Of a stretch of DNA of 13,451 bases, positions 8,715-13,451 are shown piece after piece. The notes beneath the pieces were generated by a model that ran no database searches, was not told the origin of the DNA, and saw nothing but the letters and a program-made list of their open reading frames with translations. A program made the translations under genes and the position numbers. How positions within the stretch are numbered: position 1 is the stretch's first letter; the number at the start of each line of letters is the position of its first letter. Source of the DNA: Entophlyctis helioformis (Eukaryota > Chytridiomycota > Chytridiomycetes > Chytridiales > Chytriomycetaceae). The stretch lies in NCBI GenBank assembly GCA_025526915.1, contig JAHLKH010000417.1:1-13451 (forward strand). The letters are read 5' to 3'.

Positions 8715-10004
8715 ATGCTCTCGCTGGTGGCAACGCTCAGTCTGATCGCGGCGTCGCTGCTGCCATCCTCGTTGGCGATGCCGCTGGCCAAGCGCGGCAG
8801 CATGCAGACGCTTGTCGGCGCCGACCGTGTGTCGCAGTTCAGCAAGTACATGCAGTATGCATCTGCTGCATGTGAGTCTGCGAGTGCTGCCATCCGTGCT
8901 GTCGATTGCTGGCTGTGAGTGATGGCTGACATGCGCACGCCTGCCCGTGTGCACAACAGACTGTCCGGCGGTCTTCTTGAACCAGACATGGACATGCGGC
9001 CGTCCGTGCAGGGGCGTCACTGCTGGCACCCGCGTCCTTGTCAGCTTCCCATCCAACGACGACGCGCACGGTGTTGGGTACGGCGTTGCATCCATAGACA
9101 CCGAGCCTGCACGTGCTGTGGCAAGGCAGCACTCGGCATGCCACTGATTGCATGTGCTGCGTGTGCTGCGTGTGCTGCATGCATCTGGACAGTGCGGTGG
9201 CCGTCAACGACGCCGACAAGGCCATCATCGTCACGTTCCGTGGCACAGCGACCCGCGAAGACTGGATCCAGAACATCAAGGTCGGGTACATTGACGACAC
9301 GTGGTTCGAGTCCGACTATGGGCTGGTCGCTTACAGGAACCCTGCAGCCGTCAGCTACGTGGCACTCAAGCTGCCACCGGACCTCAAGGTGGGCATGCGA
9401 TGGCTGTCTGTCGACAGGTGGATGGACGCACAGCGGCAGCCGTCTGTGGCTGACTCGACCATCACGCACACACACACTCACACACACACGGCAGCTGCAC
9501 CGTGGCTTCTATGGCGAGTACGACGGCATCCGCGAGCGTCTGCAGAGCGCGCTGGCCAAGATCGCCAACACGGACTATCCAACATACTCGGTCTTCTTTG
9601 TCGGCCACTCGCTCGGCGGCGTGATTGCGAGCCTGGCAGCCGTCGACTTTGTCGCCATTCACGGCACAGGCGTCGCACCGCGCACGTCCATCTACACGTT
9701 TGGCCAGCCGCGGGCAGGCAACAAGGCGTGGGCTCTGCTCGTCGACAGCATCCCGTTCAAGGGCGTGTTCCGCATCACGCGCCAGAGAGACCCCGTTGTG
9801 CATCTGCCGACGACGTGGTTCACCGGATACCGCCACTTCTCGACCGAGTATGGCATTGACGTCGCGAACCGCACGCTGACATGCACACCGTCGGGCGATG
9901 CGGGCGAGACGGACGACTGCCAGTCGCTCAACTTTGTGCCCGACTTTGGCGCACATGCGGCAGGATACTTTGGATGGGAGCCTGCCAAGCGCAACTGTGT
10001 CTGA
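8715..10004 (+). CDS. Secreted class 3 lipase paralogue 2 (Lip2), four exons
   Basis: Model: exons 8715-8871, 8960-9077, 9193-9388, 9495-10004; 326 residues. This is the most intron-rich copy, with introns at positions A (88 nt), B (115 nt) and C (106 nt). The signal peptide ends near A21, followed by PLAKR with a dibasic KR at 26-27, a possible Kex2-type propeptide site not matched in the other copies. Triad: S196 in GHSLGG, D256 in RQRDPVVHLP, H311 in GAHAAGYFG; oxyanion loop TFRGTA. The N-terminal cysteines C54, C65 and C69 and an NQT sequon (N60) match Lip1 and Lip3. Each junction was chosen because it restores a continuous alignment to the paralogues (for example LPPDLK joined to LHRGFYGEY). 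It should act outside the cell on ester substrates; chain-length preference cannot be read from the sequence. Confidence 0.87.
9153..9180 (+). repeat. TGTGCTGCG tandem repeat in Lip2 intron 2
   Basis: Three near-perfect copies of a 9-base unit lie 12 nt before the acceptor at 9192. In one frame they read as a Cys-Cys-Val run, which is not protein-like in this family and supports an intron here. Confidence 0.75.
9467..9489 (+). repeat. CA dinucleotide repeat in Lip2 intron 3
   Basis: A (CA)n run with one CT interruption sits immediately before the acceptor GGCAG at 9494. It occupies the place where a pyrimidine tract would be expected; the branch-like CTGAC lies upstream at about 9450. Confidence 0.8.
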
Positions 10005-10084
10005 GCGGGATCGTCGACAAACACGCACGCACTCAAGGACGCACTCACGCACTCGCGCATGCACGGCCTCTGGCAGAGAGCAGC

Positions 10085-10090
10085 AATAAA
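10085..10090 (+). terminator. AATAAA polyadenylation signal candidate for Lip2
   Basis: The canonical hexamer lies 81 nt after the Lip2 stop codon in an otherwise GC-rich spacer. It is the only well-placed AATAAA found downstream of any gene here. Cleavage-site position is unknown. Confidence 0.5.
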
Positions 10091-10117
10091 TGGGTCGCAC
10101 GCCACACGCCGTCGCGT

Positions 10118-10147
10118 CTCAACAGATGCCTCAACAGATGCCTCAAC
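10118..10147 (+). repeat. CTCAACAGATGC tandem repeat
   Basis: Two complete 12-base copies and a partial third lie in the spacer between Lip2 and Lip3. No function is apparent. Confidence 0.8.
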
Positions 10148-10200
10148 CATGCCGCCGGTCTGGCTGCTGCGCCAGCTCTGCTGACAAAGCGGCTGGTGTG

Positions 10201-10234
10201 CAAGGATGCGGCAGGATGCGGCAGGATGCGGCAG
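10201..10234 (+). repeat. GCAGGATGCG tandem repeat upstream of Lip3
   Basis: Three copies of a 10-base unit (the first diverging at its start) lie about 70-100 nt before the Lip3 ATG, within its probable promoter or 5' UTR. Regulatory function is possible but not shown. Confidence 0.8.
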
Positions 10235-10300
10235 GGCATGCCGCTTGTCCTCCAAACCACACTCGACACATTGACAGTCTGGACGCTCGCTGAACAGACA

Positions 10301-11484
10301 ATGGTCGCCATTCATTCTGCTGTTGTGCTGCTTGCGATGGCCGCCGCGTGCACGCCTGTTGCTGCGTCGCCTGTGCCTGCCGAATCCGGTCTTTCGGCCA
10401 CGCAGACATTCGCCGATCCGGCCAAGGTTGCCGAGTTCGCAAAGTACTCTCGCTATGCCGCCGCCAGCTGTACGTTGGGAACCTGCCATGCACATGAATG
10501 CATCTGCCCGCGTGGCAGTGCTGTTGCTGATAGAGCGTGCCGCACGCAGACTGCGAGCCAGTGTTCAAGAATGCGTCGTGGACGTGTGGCAAGCCGTGCA
10601 GCGAGTTCACCGCAGGCACGAGCGTGGTGGCGACCTTTGGCGTCGACGACAAGTTCACGGCGACCGGGTAGGTGTCCGCCCGCATGCCTGCCCGCATGCC
10701 TGATCGCATGCCTGATTGCATGCATTGCCATGCCACTCACACTGTCTGGCCGCCACTCGCACTCGCAACACGCTGCAGCATCGTTGCCATCAACCACAGC
10801 CAGCAGTCCATCGTCGTCATCTTCCGCGGCTCGCTGACGGCCGACGACTGGCTGGGGAACGCCAACTTTGTGCTCGACTCGCCCAAGTCGTGGTTCGACG
10901 ACCGCCGGCTTGGCGGTGTCGCTGGCAGTGCCACTGGCGGCCCCAGGCTCGCCATGCCCAAGGACGCCAAGATCCACAAGGGCTTCTCGATCGACTACGA
11001 GCGCAGCCGCAGCCGCATCCAGCCGGCCATCGCCAAGGCTGCATCGCAGAACCCCACGTACCGCATCGTGTTCACGGGCCACTCGTCGGGCTCGAGCATG
11101 GCCAGTGTCGCAGCCGTCGACACGGTCAACCTGTACGGTACCACGATGGCACCCAGGATCTCAGTGTACTCGTACGGACAGCCGCGCACGGGCAACGCAG
11201 AGTGGGCCGACTGGTACAGCACGATCCCCTTTGGCGGCACATACCGCCTCACGCAGCAGCGCGACCCTGTGGTGCATCTGCCGCCGTCCTGGCTGGGCGG
11301 ATACCGCCACATCAAGCAGGAGTTCTCCATCGACACCCGCAACCGCACGCTGACCTGCACCAACAAGCCTGGCGAGGCTGGCGAGACGTCCGACTGCTCG
11401 AGCATCGGCCAGCTCAACCCAGACATCCAGGCACACCGCAGCTACTTTGGCATCACCTTCTTTTCGAGCTGCGCCGAGAAATGA
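10301..11484 (+). CDS. Secreted class 3 lipase paralogue 3 (Lip3), three exons
   Basis: Model: exons 10301-10469, 10550-10667, 10779-11484; 330 residues. Introns at A (80 nt, GTACGT donor) and B (111 nt, GTAGGT donor); position C is uninterrupted. The signal peptide ends near residue 22, before SPVPAES. The nucleophile elbow is GHSSGS (S198) instead of GHSLGG; D258 in QQRDPVVHLPP and H315 in QAHRSYFG complete the triad, with oxyanion loop IFRGSL. C58, C69 and C73 and the NAS sequon (N64) are conserved. A Gly/Ala-rich insertion (about 140-151) lies between the oxyanion-loop region and the KIHKGF motif, where lid-proximal loops vary. It is closest to Lip4: segments such as YGQPRTGN, STIPF and YRHIKQEF are shared, and DNA around 11174-11330 closely matches the corresponding part of Lip4. 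Probably active, since all triad residues are present. Confidence 0.88.
10681..10726 (+). repeat. GCATGCCTG-type tandem repeat in Lip3 intron 2
   Basis: Four degenerate copies of a CGCATGCCTG-like unit, about 10-12 bases apart, lie in the intron. CTGAT occurs twice within them and may serve as the branch site. Confidence 0.75.
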
Positions 11485-12157
11485 AGGGCCGCCAGCGTGC
11501 CGCATGCGACGGCCGTGCGATTGCTTTCCTTGCAGCTGGCTGAGCGTTGCTGCGCATGGTGCGACCACAGCAAGCGTCGGCCAGACCGAGACTGCCACGC
11601 CAGGCCACGCCAGGCCAAGCCAGAGATTGTTGGCTGGCTGGCTGGTCGGTCGGTCGGCGGCTTTGGACATCTGCTTGTTGGCTTGACCGCCACTTGACCG
11701 GCGCATGTCTCGTTGGAGGAGCCAAGTGCACCAAGTGAGCGGATGACACGCAGATGCGGTTGCACGGAACTGCACCACACGACTCTCCTCCGACACATCT
11801 TGCAGCGCGTTGTGCGACACTGACGACCCTTGCGAGCGACCCTTGCATGGCCGTCACAGCGCACACAAGCCGTCATCCGCAGTGGACCCGTCCCCGTGAC
11901 GCTGCTCGTGACAGCACGTCCGCGTGCTCTGTGCCCTCACACGCGCAGTGCTGCTCAACCTTTGGGCCGACGCTCCGCCTTCCACCGACGCGTGCTCGCG
12001 TGGCCAGTGACTTTTTCCAGTGCCTGGCAGGGCAGCCGTTGGCGGTTGCATGCCCAGAGAGCTGCCGATGGATCCTGCCCGCCTACAAAAGGAGCCGCCA
12101 GTCCCCGCATCGCTTGGCCGGCATCCCCAGATCGCAGCACCACCAACCCCATCTACA
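11485..12157. other. Long spacer between Lip3 and Lip4 with short repeats
   Basis: This 673-bp region has no supported gene. It contains ACGCCAGGCC units (about 11597-11621) and a TGGC then TCGG tetranucleotide run (about 11630-11660). A GCGA/GACCCTTGC duplication lies near 11823-11847. The last 150 bp should hold the Lip4 promoter. Open frames crossing it are repetitive and unlike the neighbouring proteins. Confidence 0.5.
12084..12091 (+). promoter_or_regulatory. TATA-like element (TACAAAAG) upstream of Lip4
   Basis: An AT-rich octamer in a GC-rich context lies about 66-74 nt before the Lip4 ATG, a plausible position for a TATA box with a short 5' UTR. It is a one-base variant of the consensus and no equivalent was found at the other three lipases. 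Confidence 0.35.
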
Positions 12158-13261
12158 ATGGTCGCCGCTCTCCACTCTGCCGTCGCGCTCCTCGCCCTCG
12201 CCGGCTCTGCCCTCGCCAGCCCTCTTCCCCAGCGCGGTGTCTCGACCAACCTCGTCGACAGTGCCCGCGTCGCCGAGTTCACCAACTTTGCGCAGTACGC
12301 CATGGTCGGCTGTGAGTCGCTCGCTCGCTCGCTTGCTGGTCTGGCATGGCAGCCAGCGCTTGTGCACGCAGCATTCAGATCGCTGGCTGCTGCCATCCAA
12401 GCCTGCGTTCACTCACTCACCAACACTCACACTTTCCTCATCTCTCATCCACCACATGCAGACTGCGACCCCATCATCAAGCAGTCGCAGTGGACTTGCG
12501 GTGCTGCCTGCGGCGGTGCAACGGCCGGCACCAGAGTCACCAAGACGTTTGCCTCGGCCGATGCCAAGTTCAAGGCGACCGGCGTCGTGACCGTCAACGA
12601 CCGCACCAAGCAGATCGTCGTCATCTTCCGCGGCTCGTCCACGGCCGACGACTGGATCGCCAACTTCAACCTTGCCCTCGACTTCCCCGACTGGTTCGAG
12701 AACCGCTCGATGGGCGACGGCTCTAGCCTGGCCATTCCGCGCAGCGTCAAGTTCCACAAGGGATTCTCTGTCGACTACGAGCGGACACGTTCCGCCATCC
12801 AGCCGGCCATCGCCAAGGCGGCTGCCGAGAACCCGACGTACCGCATTGCCATTGTCGGCCACTCGTCTGGTGGTGCGCTCGCCACGCTCGCTGCCGTCGA
12901 TCTGGCCAACCTGTTTGGCACCAAGCTCGCCTCGCGCACGACCGTGTACACGTACGGACAGCCGCGCACGGGCAACAAGGACTTTGCCAACTGGTACAGC
13001 ACGATCCCGTTTGCAGGCACATACCGCCTCACGCAGCAGCAGGACCCCGTCGTGCACCTGCCTCCGTCGTGGATCGGCTCCTACCGCCACATCAAGCAGG
13101 AGTTCCACATCAACCTCCGCGGCCAGGCCGTCACGTGCACCAACGAGTCGGGCAACGCCGGCGAGTCGACCGACTGCTCCAACATCAACAAGTTTGACGT
13201 TGACCTGGACAAGCACCGCCAGTACTTTGGCTGGAAGTCGGACACGATCTGCAACCTCTAG
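12158..13261 (+). CDS. Secreted class 3 lipase paralogue 4 (Lip4), two exons
   Basis: Model: exons 12158-12311 and 12462-13261; 317 residues. This is the intron-poorest copy, with only intron A (150 nt, GTGAGT...ATGCAG). That intron is a multiple of three and has no in-frame stop, so an uninterrupted frame also exists. Splicing is preferred because it gives the Y-C junction found in all three paralogues. The signal peptide ends near A20, before SPLPQR. Triad: S186 in GHSSGG, D246 in QQQDPVVHLPP, H303 in DKHRQYFGW; oxyanion loop IFRGSS. N-terminal C53, C64 and C68 are kept, but the sequon of the other copies is replaced by QSQW, so that glycosylation site is missing. It pairs with Lip3 by the serine-containing elbow and shared blocks, suggesting a later duplication. 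Confidence 0.9.
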   Translation: MVAALHSAVALLALAGSALASPLPQRGVSTNLVDSARVAEFTNFAQYAMVGCESLARSLAGLAWQPALVHAAFRSLAAAIQACVHSLTNTHTFLISHPPHADCDPIIKQSQWTCGAACGGATAGTRVTKTFASADAKFKATGVVTVNDRTKQIVVIFRGSSTADDWIANFNLALDFPDWFENRSMGDGSSLAIPRSVKFHKGFSVDYERTRSAIQPAIAKAAAENPTYRIAIVGHSSGGALATLAAVDLANLFGTKLASRTTVYTYGQPRTGNKDFANWYSTIPFAGTYRLTQQQDPVVHLPPSWIGSYRHIKQEFHINLRGQAVTCTNESGNAGESTDCSNINKFDVDLDKHRQYFGWKSDTICNL

Positions 13262-13451
13262 ACGCCAGTCAGCAACTTGCCTTGTATCCTGCCATCCACT
13301 GCCACTCCTACATCTTGCGCATATATCTGAATACACTCATCCTTGCATGCATCTCGAGTGCCACTTGTCTTTCCGTGTAGGTCCTCACTTGGCCACTTGC
13401 ACGATGAGGCGACTCGGCGGTGCAGACATTGACGCCGTGGGTAGACGCCTG
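13262..13451. other. Downstream region of Lip4 to window end
   Basis: This 190-bp stretch should contain the Lip4 3' UTR. An AT-rich patch (ATATATCTGAATACA, about 13321-13335) could hold a non-canonical polyadenylation signal. An ATG at 13404 opens a frame that runs off the window end, but 16 codons are too few to support a gene. Confidence 0.4.

Noticed and set aside
11754..12590. Long Ser/Pro/Arg-rich + strand frame across the Lip4 promoter and exon 1
   Set aside because: It overlaps Lip4 out of frame, and its composition is that of a GC-rich shadow frame with no recognisable domain.
13404..13451. Start of a further gene at the window end
   Set aside because: Only 16 codons are visible, with no family signal and no promoter evidence.

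Overview
This window is nuclear DNA of a GC-rich fungus. The evidence is eukaryotic gene structure (GT-AG introns of about 80-290 nt with CTGAC or CTGAT branch-site-like motifs before the acceptor), a La-related protein 1 (LARP1) tail, an F-box/leucine-rich-repeat protein and secreted class 3 lipases of fungal type. I cannot place the lineage from sequence alone. No tRNA, rRNA, CRISPR array or recognisable transposon was seen.

Left half (1-5185), housekeeping-type genes. The 3' end of a LARP1-family gene (+, 1-1554) meets an F-box/LRR gene (-, 1972-4256) tail to tail across a pyrimidine-rich spacer. I model the F-box gene with a newly proposed 67-codon first exon and a 287-nt intron. It is divergent from a single-exon gene (+, 4370-5185) encoding a 271-residue protein with a HEWAH metallopeptidase-like motif. 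About 113 bp separate the two start codons.

Right half (5452-13261), a lipid-hydrolase cluster. Four secreted class 3 (alpha/beta-hydrolase) lipase paralogues, here called Lip1-Lip4 by position, all lie on the + strand at 5452-6657, 8715-10004, 10301-11484 and 12158-13261. After splicing they give 325, 326, 330 and 317 residues. Each has a signal peptide, a GHSxG nucleophile elbow, a catalytic Asp before a V-x-H/S-H-L-P-like stretch and a C-terminal His before a Y/F-F-G motif. Their introns sit at shared positions A, B and C but differ between copies: A+C, A+B+C, A+B and A only. Between Lip1 and Lip2 lies a condensation/acyltransferase-superfamily gene (6833-8304) with an HxxxDG motif and an apparent frameshift near its 3' end.

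How they may work together (inference): the lipases would be secreted to release fatty acids or other acyl groups from external esters. The embedded intracellular acyltransferase could use acyl groups to make esters. Co-regulation is not shown by the sequence. Introns and spacers of the cluster carry many short tandem repeats (GCATGC-like, CA, TGGC, GCAGGATGCG), which may have helped duplication and intron turnover.
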